Assembly: GCA_029007985.1 (NCBI GenBank)
Contig: JAQXIW010000033.1
Coordinates: forward strand, 1-38,648
Direction of reading: 5' to 3'
Origin: Oscillospiraceae bacterium
GTDB lineage: Bacteria > Bacillota > Clostridia > Oscillospirales > Ruminococcaceae
DNA length: 38,648 bases
Shown piece after piece: positions 24,508-31,129 of this stretch. A program made the translations under genes and the position numbers. Within the stretch, counting starts at the first letter, position 1; every line of letters begins with the position of its first letter. Under the pieces are notes generated by a model, which made no database searches, was not told the DNA's origin, and saw only the letters and a program-made list of their open reading frames with translations.

Positions 24508-26289
24508 TTATATTCTGTTCATTTTTATCACTTTGTTCTTTTTCTCGTAGTTATCGGGGATATTAAAAATATACGATTTTTCACTCTCTGTGTCAAGAGT
24601 GCATTCAAAACCGATTGTCTCATAGAAATCCTTGATAATCACATTTTTTGCCGTACCTATCCATTTTGCAGTAATTGTTTTTACGCCTTTGCTTATGCAC
24701 TCTTTTACCAGCTCGTCAAATACGGCGTATTCTAAATGTCTTTTGAATACTCTGCAAGACATAACCCACAGATCAATATTGGCGTTTGTGCCCTCGACTG
24801 AGGCTATGAGACAGGTAGTAATACCGTTGTCGCCGAATTTGTCGACGAGATTTGCGTGAACGGAAATGTAATTATCGGTATCGGAGATAATCTCATCAAT
24901 TTCCGCCCGAGTATATCTTCTTGTGGTAAAGTTGAACTGGTTTGTCTTGTTTATAAGCTGGGTTATTCTCTCGGAGTGAGCCGTGTTAAACGGGCCTATG
25001 TCGCTGCTCATATCCAGACTGAGCAAATAGTCGGTGTAATCAGCGAAAGAATTCTCCTGTGCTGCGCGGGCGGCGTTTTGCTTGTACATCTCATTGCGCT
25101 TGGCGTCGTCTTTTGTGAATGCGGTTATTTCAAAATAACCGGCTCTGTCGATGCTCTTTATGTAGTCCTCCGGGCAAGTGACCTCCGGCACGGTGACGGC
25201 AGGCAGAGACTGTCTGACGATTTCTCTTTCAGCCGGGTTGTCATCGATAAATACAAAACTGTCTTCGCCGATATTGATTTCCTTTGCGATATTTGCGATG
25301 TTTACGCTCTTAGGCTCCCAGTTTGCCTTAAAGCAAATAAAATCGTCAACCGCAAGCGCAGACTCTTTTCTGTCGGTAAAGCCCTGTTTTGCTATTTTTT
25401 CCTCATTTTTAGAGCAGACATTCAGCATTATGCCGAGTTTTGACATTTTTTTGAGATAAGACTGAAATTCCCAAAAGCTGTATCCGGCAGGCTCTTCAAT
25501 ACCGATTTTGATGCCCTCGACACCGTCGTCGCCGATAACGCCTTTCCACAGCGTGTTGTCCAAATCGAGAACAATACTTTTTTTGTTTTTACCCAGTGTG
25601 GATTTAATTATTTTTGCAATTCCGAAACATAAATCCGGTATGTGATTTACCGAAACAGCATATTTGTACAGATAGTAATTTTCCAAATTAAACCAGTTGT
25701 CGATGCCCACAAGAGACGAGAGATAATTGATGTCGTTTAGATAAAGATTAGCTTTCGTGTCTACATAGTCTGCTATCATCAGGTTAAGTCTCGTGGTGAA
25801 GTTTACCGCGCCCTGCGGCACAACGGCGTCTTTTGAGCCGTACACACGGTAAAACGGGTACTCAAAATTGTTTACAATAACAATCGAACCGTAGGAAAGG
25901 GCTTTTTCACAAACGGCCTTGTATTTTGCAAATTCCTTGTCGAGTTTTAATTTTACTTCCTCCGGCGTGTCGTCCGGGTTAGGCAGATTTTCGATGTTTT
26001 TGAATGTAGTATGTATGTAGATATAATCCGGCGCAAAGGACGACAGCGTGCCGTCGTCAAACATCAGCTCCTCAAAATACCTGTTGTAGCCGCCGACAAG
26101 AAATTCAGGTTTTATATCGTAATCCAAAAGGAAAAGTTCGAGAATGTTTTTGATTTCTCCTATGGTAGAGCCGGACAAAATCGCAACCTTTTTATCGACA
26201 AAAGACGACTTTGTCAAAAGCTCTCTTTTTATGCTCTTTTTCTTTTGCAGTATATATGCGTTGTCAAAAGGATAACTCAATACAGACAT
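24508..26289 (-). CDS. FkbH-like HAD-IIIC protein (glyceryl-ACP forming type)
   Basis: The 593-residue protein has three parts. Residues 1-230 resemble the SGNH-like N-terminal domain of long FkbH proteins. A HAD-IIIC domain has motif I D242-L-D244-N-T (VLDLDNTLWKGVIGDDG) and the late motif FIDDNPAERE. The C-terminal region carries the family hallmark NKTNQFNFTTRRYT and a GNAT-like end (IDLWVMSCRVF, FYETIGFEC). Family members such as FkbH and OzmB dephosphorylate 1,3-bisphosphoglycerate and attach the glyceryl unit to ACP. I choose the ATG at 26289 because AAGGAG lies 7 nt ahead; the longer frame to 26316 lacks a site. The next gene is a dedicated ACP, supporting this role. The final product is unknown. 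Confidence 0.9.
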   Translation of the reverse strand: MSVLSYPFDNAYILQKKKSIKRELLTKSSFVDKKVAILSGSTIGEIKNILELFLLDYDIKPEFLVGGYNRYFEELMFDDGTLSSFAPDYIYIHTTFKNIENLPNPDDTPEEVKLKLDKEFAKYKAVCEKALSYGSIVIVNNFEYPFYRVYGSKDAVVPQGAVNFTTRLNLMIADYVDTKANLYLNDINYLSSLVGIDNWFNLENYYLYKYAVSVNHIPDLCFGIAKIIKSTLGKNKKSIVLDLDNTLWKGVIGDDGVEGIKIGIEEPAGYSFWEFQSYLKKMSKLGIMLNVCSKNEEKIAKQGFTDRKESALAVDDFICFKANWEPKSVNIANIAKEINIGEDSFVFIDDNPAEREIVRQSLPAVTVPEVTCPEDYIKSIDRAGYFEITAFTKDDAKRNEMYKQNAARAAQENSFADYTDYLLSLDMSSDIGPFNTAHSERITQLINKTNQFNFTTRRYTRAEIDEIISDTDNYISVHANLVDKFGDNGITTCLIASVEGTNANIDLWVMSCRVFKRHLEYAVFDELVKECISKGVKTITAKWIGTAKNVIIKDFYETIGFECTLDTESEKSYIFNIPDNYEKKNKVIKMNRI

Positions 26290-26320
26290 AGTTTTTCTCC
26301 TTAATTGTAATGTCAAATAC

Positions 26321-26349
26321 AGTATATCACATATAAATTTCTAAAACAA
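26321..26349 (-). promoter_or_regulatory. Promoter of the fkbH-ACP unit
   Basis: On the minus strand TTGTTT (26349-26344), a 17-nt spacer and TATACT (26326-26321) lie about 30 nt before the FkbH-like start. Confidence 0.55.
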
Positions 26350-26408
26350 TAACATAAAATGTAAACAAATATTAAACAATGAGTAATTATTTTGTAATTG
26401 TGGAAAGG

Positions 26409-26437
26409 TTGAAAAACGCAGATAAAGATTGTATAAT
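26409..26437 (+). promoter_or_regulatory. Promoter of the class A PBP gene
   Basis: TTGAAA (26409-26414), a 17-nt spacer and a consensus TATAAT (26432-26437) precede the penicillin-binding protein gene. The leader is about 40 nt. Confidence 0.7.
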
Positions 26438-26479
26438 ATTAAAACGAGTTCAAGTACATAAAAAACTTCATATAAAGGA

Positions 26480-28651
26480 GTGATTGATATAAAAACTTAC
26501 GAAAAGTCCGTCAACAAGCCTTCCAATACAAAAAAGAAATCCAAAGGCAGTAAAATCAACGGCAAAAAAATTCTTTATGTATTGGGCTGTCTTGTTTGCG
26601 TCGGCGTTATTGTGGGCAGCCTTTTAATGGTCGGTCTGACTAAATACCTGTTAAAAGTCACAGCGAACGACGACTCGATGCTGAATTTGACCAATCTCAA
26701 GCTTAGCTATACAAGTATTATTTACGCAAAGGATACAAGTACCGACAGATGGGTGGAGTATCAGCGTCTTGACGGCGAAGAAAACAGAATCTGGGTTGAC
26801 CTCGAGGATATACCGGAAAATATGAAAAATGCATTCATAGCCGTAGAAGACAAGGATTTTTATAAGCATCCCGGCGTAAACTTTGTCAGAACATTTGCGG
26901 CTATGATAAACGAATACTCGCCGATAAAACTGTTCAAAAACAAAACAGGTGCATCAACAATCACGCAACAGCTTGTAAAAAACCTGACAAATGACGATGA
27001 GGGCAGCGGTCTCGGCGGCGCACTGAGAAAATTGAGAGAAATTTTCCGCGCGCTGATGCTGGAAAAGCAGTACTCCAAAGACGAAATTTTGGAGGCATAT
27101 CTCAACACACTCAGATTGTCTAACGACTGGGCGGGCGTACAGGCCGGCGCCAACAACTATTTCGGCAAAGACATAAGTGAGCTTACGCTTGCCGAATGTG
27201 CCATGATTGCCGGTATAACTAAGAGCCCTTCCAAGTATAATCCATATAAAAATATGGAAAATGCCCTTGACAGAAGAGGAACCGTACTCTATTTAATGAA
27301 TCAGCAGGGTATGATTTCCGACGAGGAATACAACCGGGCATTGAACGAAGAAATCGTTCTCGACAAATCGGTAAATACGACTACTTCGATATACAGCTAC
27401 TTTACCGATATGGTAATAGACCAAGTCATTGAGGACTTGATGAATGCATACGGCTATTCCAAAGCGGAGGCTACAAATCTTTTGCAGAACGGCGGTTTGA
27501 AGATTTATTCGACCGTCAATACAGATTTGCAGTCCGCCATGGAGGAAGTAATGAAAAACGAATCCGGCATTTTTCCGATGAAAGAGGCAAAAAACACTAA
27601 CGGTGATATTCAGACGCCGCAGGCGGCTATGGTCTCCGTCGACTTTAACGGGGCAATCGTCGGCGTGGTCGGGGGCTTGGGCGAAAAGACAGCCAGCCGT
27701 GTTCTAAACAGGGCGGTTGACTCACAGAGACAGACCGGCTCTACAATGAAGCCTATCGGCGCATACGCTCTTGCCATCGAGTACGGATATATAAACTATT
27801 CTTACGGTTTGATGGACGACTATGTCCAGATGGTAGATGACCCGGATCACCCGGGACAGCAAAAAGAATGGCCGAGAAACTACTCAAACACCTACTCTCT
27901 TGAATGGGTGCCTATGTGCATTGCTTTGAGAAGATCTCTCAACACATGTGCCGTCCGCGCACTTGAAATGGTCACCCCGGAAGTATCCTATGACTTTGTC
28001 AAGAACACTTTGCACATAACTTCTCTTGTCGAAAAGGACATAGACTACGGCCCAATGGCGTTGGGCGGTATGACATACGGCGTATCACCGCTTGAAATGG
28101 CTGCGGCGTACTGCATTTTCGGCAATGAAGGTAAGTACATCACTCCTTATTGCTATGAATATGTAGAGGATTCGTCAGGTCAGATTATCCTTGAATCCAA
28201 GGTCACATCTGTTCAGGCAATATCCGAAGAAACGGCTTATATCATGAACAGGGCTATGAAAGGCACTCTGTCCATGCCGGGCGGTACCGCAGTGGGTCTC
28301 GCCACAAAATATATGGATTCAATAGGCAAATCCGGTACTACATCCGATGACAAAGACCACTGGTTTATCGGCGTAACGCCTTATTATTCAACAGCCGTTT
28401 GGTACGGATATGATGACCCGGTCGAGCTGTCTGTAAGACACGATACAACGCACCCGCCTACGAGGGCTTGGAAAACGGTTATGGATATGGCTCAGGAAAA
28501 TCTCGAAAAGAGGAGTTTCAGTGTGCCGTCAACCGTTGTGACATACGATTTCTGTAGAGCGACAGGCTGTTTGGCAAACGGCAATTGCCCGGATATTGAA
28601 AAAGGCTATTATACCGAGGACAATTTGCCTGAAGTATGCCAGTCGCATTAA
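26480..28651 (+). CDS. Class A penicillin-binding protein (transglycosylase/transpeptidase)
   Basis: The protein (up to 723 residues) has a basic cytoplasmic tail and one membrane anchor (~31-53). A GT51 transglycosylase follows with catalytic E123 in AVEDKDFYKHPG and GASTITQQLVKNL. The transpeptidase has S421-T-M-K424, S486-L-N488 and K617-S-G-T620. It polymerises and cross-links peptidoglycan outside the membrane; all catalytic motifs are intact. The start is odd. AGGAG at 26476-26480 overlaps the only canonical in-frame codon (GTG 26480), and the codon at the ideal 8-nt spacing is ATA (26489). No ATG occurs before the membrane segment. The gene is monocistronic, from a strong promoter to a bidirectional terminator. 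Confidence 0.93.
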   Translation: MIDIKTYEKSVNKPSNTKKKSKGSKINGKKILYVLGCLVCVGVIVGSLLMVGLTKYLLKVTANDDSMLNLTNLKLSYTSIIYAKDTSTDRWVEYQRLDGEENRIWVDLEDIPENMKNAFIAVEDKDFYKHPGVNFVRTFAAMINEYSPIKLFKNKTGASTITQQLVKNLTNDDEGSGLGGALRKLREIFRALMLEKQYSKDEILEAYLNTLRLSNDWAGVQAGANNYFGKDISELTLAECAMIAGITKSPSKYNPYKNMENALDRRGTVLYLMNQQGMISDEEYNRALNEEIVLDKSVNTTTSIYSYFTDMVIDQVIEDLMNAYGYSKAEATNLLQNGGLKIYSTVNTDLQSAMEEVMKNESGIFPMKEAKNTNGDIQTPQAAMVSVDFNGAIVGVVGGLGEKTASRVLNRAVDSQRQTGSTMKPIGAYALAIEYGYINYSYGLMDDYVQMVDDPDHPGQQKEWPRNYSNTYSLEWVPMCIALRRSLNTCAVRALEMVTPEVSYDFVKNTLHITSLVEKDIDYGPMALGGMTYGVSPLEMAAAYCIFGNEGKYITPYCYEYVEDSSGQIILESKVTSVQAISEETAYIMNRAMKGTLSMPGGTAVGLATKYMDSIGKSGTTSDDKDHWFIGVTPYYSTAVWYGYDDPVELSVRHDTTHPPTRAWKTVMDMAQENLEKRSFSVPSTVVTYDFCRATGCLANGNCPDIEKGYYTEDNLPEVCQSH

Positions 28652-28656
28652 AACAA

Positions 28657-28680
28657 AAAATCCCCGATTTCGGGGATTTT
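28657..28680. terminator. Bidirectional terminator
   Basis: AAAATCCCCG (28657-28666) pairs with CGGGGATTTT (28671-28680) around ATTT. It serves the PBP gene on plus and the pseudouridine synthase on minus. Confidence 0.88.
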
Positions 28681-29613
28681 TTATATTTTCCTGTTCATAA
28701 AGGCCTCGATAAACCACGGGTCCGGGGCAGTAAATCTCATATTAGACAGGTAGGAATATCTCTTGTCGTTCAAAACGCCGAACTGAACCGTTTTTGAACA
28801 GAGCAGCTGGTATTTCAGTTTCAGCTTTCTGTTCAGCGAGTTGTCGCCGTATTTTGAATCTCCTAAAATCGGGAGTCTTAAATAAGACAAATGCGCTCTG
28901 ATTTGATGGGTGCGCCCGGTGATTAAATTAACCGTCAGATAAGAATAATTGTCATAATGAGCGTTCAAAAAAATCTCGGTTTCTATCGGTTTGGAGTCTT
29001 TGCTTTTAGGTTTTTGAGTTATTGTAACATAACCGTCACGGGCGTTTTTTGTCAGATATGCGCTGTGCAAAGAATGATTTTTTTGCGGAATGCCGTAAGT
29101 CAGGCAAACATACTCTTTCTTTATGAGATGATTTTTGAATACACCGAGCATATATTCCGAAAAGTCTCTGTTTTTTGCAATCAAAACAAGACCCGATGTG
29201 CCGGTGTCAAGCCTGTGGCAAAGGGCAGGTGTGACATTGGAGTCTTTATAATACTTTTTAACTCGGTTTATCAAAGTGTCGTAATTTGCCGTGTTTTCGT
29301 CTGTAACAGGTATACCGGCCGGCTTGTTAACAACCAGCAAATTATCGTCTTCGTAAACAATGTCGAGAGAATCTCCGCTGAACAAAAAGTAATTTGTTTT
29401 ATTCGGTTTTATGAGCAATTCGTCCCCGATATACAGCGATATTTCATCGCCCTGCCGCAGCTTCCGGTCAAGAGGTACTTTTTTGGAATTGACTTTTATT
29501 TTGTTTTGTCTGTGTGATTTTGACAAAATACCCGTCCTCAACAGAGGAAATTCATCCTGAAGGTATTTTTGCAAAGTTTTATCTGTTTTATTTTTTACCG
29601 TTATTGTCTTCAT
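28681..29613 (-). CDS. RluA-family RNA pseudouridine synthase
   Basis: The 310-residue protein has an N-terminal S4 RNA-binding domain (~10-70) and the RluA catalytic domain. The latter has VNKPAGIPV, catalytic D136 in CHRLDTGTSGLVL, and LITGRTHQIRAHL. It converts uridine to pseudouridine in rRNA (RluC/RluD-type sites) or tRNA; the target cannot be told from sequence. It is a lone minus-strand gene divergent from the PNPOx-sfsA pair. Confidence 0.92.
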   Translation of the reverse strand: MKTITVKNKTDKTLQKYLQDEFPLLRTGILSKSHRQNKIKVNSKKVPLDRKLRQGDEISLYIGDELLIKPNKTNYFLFSGDSLDIVYEDDNLLVVNKPAGIPVTDENTANYDTLINRVKKYYKDSNVTPALCHRLDTGTSGLVLIAKNRDFSEYMLGVFKNHLIKKEYVCLTYGIPQKNHSLHSAYLTKNARDGYVTITQKPKSKDSKPIETEIFLNAHYDNYSYLTVNLITGRTHQIRAHLSYLRLPILGDSKYGDNSLNRKLKLKYQLLCSKTVQFGVLNDKRYSYLSNMRFTAPDPWFIEAFMNRKI

Positions 29614-29692
29614 ATCGTCTTTTTTGTTTACAAATTTTCGATTTTATTTTATCATTGTTTATATAATTCTACAACAGAAAACGAGGATAATT

Positions 29693-30160
29693 ATGAATTT
29701 TGAAACAGAAGCAAAAAAGTTGTTTGACAGAATGGGCGAGAGCTGTTATATGGTATTGGCAACTTGCGACGGCAATTACCCATTGCGGAGCACGATGACC
29801 TGCCTTGTGTTTGACGGATGCGTCTGGATGCAAACCGATAAAAAGTTTGCAAAATACACACAGATACTAAACAACCCCAAAACTGCTCTTGTCAAAGGCG
29901 CTACTCAACTTGAGGGCAAAACATACGTATGCGGTCATCCGTTTGAAGAACAAAACCGAAAGTTTTGCGAACTGATAAAGAAATATCACCCTGAAAGCTA
30001 CGAGATGTACTCAAAGGTTGACACAGAGGTTGTACTTAAATTTGTACCAGAAAAAGCTGTGGATTGGCTTTATGAAGCCGGCTCAAGCGATATTTACAAC
30101 TACGATTTTATAAACAAAACAGTTTCAATACAAAAATACAAAAACGGCAAGGATAAATAA
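29693..30160 (+). CDS. Pyridoxamine 5'-phosphate oxidase-like flavoprotein
   Basis: The 155-residue split-barrel protein has the usual order of this family: ESCYMVLATCDGNYPLRSTM, CLVFDGCVWMQTDKKFAK and NPKTALVK. It probably binds FMN or another flavin and reduces or scavenges an unidentified substrate; true PdxH activity is unlikely for such short members. The start is the ATG at 29693, with GAGG 6 nt upstream. A longer frame reaching 29624 is hydrophobic and lacks a site. Its stop overlaps the sfsA ATG by one base (TAATG). Confidence 0.82.
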   Translation: MNFETEAKKLFDRMGESCYMVLATCDGNYPLRSTMTCLVFDGCVWMQTDKKFAKYTQILNNPKTALVKGATQLEGKTYVCGHPFEEQNRKFCELIKKYHPESYEMYSKVDTEVVLKFVPEKAVDWLYEAGSSDIYNYDFINKTVSIQKYKNGKDK

Positions 30161-30831
30161 TGATATACAACAATATCCGCAAAGGCATTTTTATCGAGAG
30201 AAAAAACAGATTTATCGCCATGGTGCTGATTGACGGCGTTTTACAAACGGTACATGTAAAGAATACCGGCAGACTCAAAGAATTGCTGATAGAAGGCGCG
30301 CCGGTTTATCTTGAAAAATCCGATAACCCAAGCCGTAAAACCCAATACGATTTGATCTCTGCGGAACGAGAAGGCGTCATCGTCAACATTGATTCGACAG
30401 CGCCGAATTTTGTATTTGAGGAATGGGCGAAAGACAACTACCCGAATGCGATTATTAAAAGAGAAAAAACATATAAAGATTCACGATTTGACTGCTTTAT
30501 AGACAACGGCGATGAAAAAATATTTTGTGAAGTCAAAGGGGTGACTTTATTGAAAAATAATATTGCGATGTTTCCGGACGCGCCGACCGAAAGGGGAATT
30601 AAGCATATAAACGGCTTGATTGACGCCGTAAAAAGCGGATACAACGCAAAGTTGTTTTTTGTGATACGGATGCCGGATGCAACAGCTTTTTCGCCAAACT
30701 ATGAGACGCACAGAGAGTTTGCCGAATCGCTGAAATACGCAAAAGACAGCGGGGTAGATATCGTTGCTTACACCTGTAAAGTGGGTAAAAATTTTATCGA
30801 GTACGACAAAAGTGTTCCTGTCATTTTATAA
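30160..30831 (+). CDS. sfsA: SfsA-family DNA-binding/nuclease protein
   Basis: The 223-residue protein matches SfsA along its length: an N-terminal OB-like part (RKGIFIERKNRFIAMV, VHVKNTGRLKELL) and a PD-(D/E)XK-like core. The core has D in DSRFDCFID and E-x-K in FCEVKGVTL, then FPDAPTERGIKHI. SfsA was named for sugar fermentation stimulation in E. coli and is thought to act on nucleic acids; the role in Firmicutes is unclear. It is translationally coupled to the PNPOx-like gene. The alaS T-box promoter starts 4 nt after its stop. Confidence 0.92.
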   Translation: MIYNNIRKGIFIERKNRFIAMVLIDGVLQTVHVKNTGRLKELLIEGAPVYLEKSDNPSRKTQYDLISAEREGVIVNIDSTAPNFVFEEWAKDNYPNAIIKREKTYKDSRFDCFIDNGDEKIFCEVKGVTLLKNNIAMFPDAPTERGIKHINGLIDAVKSGYNAKLFFVIRMPDATAFSPNYETHREFAESLKYAKDSGVDIVAYTCKVGKNFIEYDKSVPVIL

Positions 30832-30835
30832 ATTG

Positions 30836-30864
30836 TTGACAAATATTTTTTAATGTAGTATTAT
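30836..30864 (+). promoter_or_regulatory. Promoter of the alaS T-box transcript
   Basis: A perfect -35 TTGACA (30836-30841), a 17-nt spacer and TATTAT (30859-30864) begin immediately after sfsA. This is the strongest promoter in the window by match to consensus. Confidence 0.8.
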
Positions 30865-30874
30865 TTTCACATAC

Positions 30875-31096
30875 CGAAAAGGCTATAAAAGGGAATAATG
30901 ATGTTTGTTCATTTTCAGAGAGAAATCGCAAGGTGAAAGATTTCAATGAGAATATCAAGAGCCACCCTTTTGCCGATAGCGAAATAAGTTATCCGTATTG
31001 CTGCGTTAAAGCAAAAACAAGTGACATTTCATATGTAATTTGGGTGGTACCACGGTTTGTAAATCGTCCCATAGGCTTTTGCGCCTATGGGCTTTA
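30875..31096 (+). promoter_or_regulatory. Alanine T-box riboswitch
   Basis: Stem I closes with AAAAGGG (30887-30893) and CCCTTTT (30965-30971). The codon just inside, GCC (30961-30963) followed by A, is an alanine specifier. The T-box bulge sequence TGGTACCACG (31045-31054) offers TGGT to pair with the ACCA end of uncharged tRNA-Ala. The competing terminator at 31068-31091 follows. Uncharged tRNA-Ala should stabilise the antiterminator and turn on alaS and the genes behind it. The 298-nt gap between sfsA and alaS is fully accounted for by promoter, leader and terminator. Confidence 0.92.
31068..31091 (+). terminator. T-box attenuator terminator
   Basis: CCCATAGGC (31068-31076) pairs with GCCTATGGG (31083-31091), followed by CTTTATTTTTTG. 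It overlaps the region needed for the antiterminator and ends 39 nt before the alaS start. Confidence 0.9.
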
Positions 31097-31129
31097 TTTT
31101 TTGTATTATAATAATTTGAGGTGAATATT

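Noticed and set aside
24856-25443. 195-codon open frame on the plus strand inside the FkbH-like gene
   Set aside because: It is antisense to conserved HAD-IIIC and NKTNQFN regions and has no independent motif or ribosome binding site.
30933-31124. 63-codon frame between sfsA and alaS
   Set aside because: It lies wholly in the T-box leader and its terminator, so it is structured RNA and not a gene.
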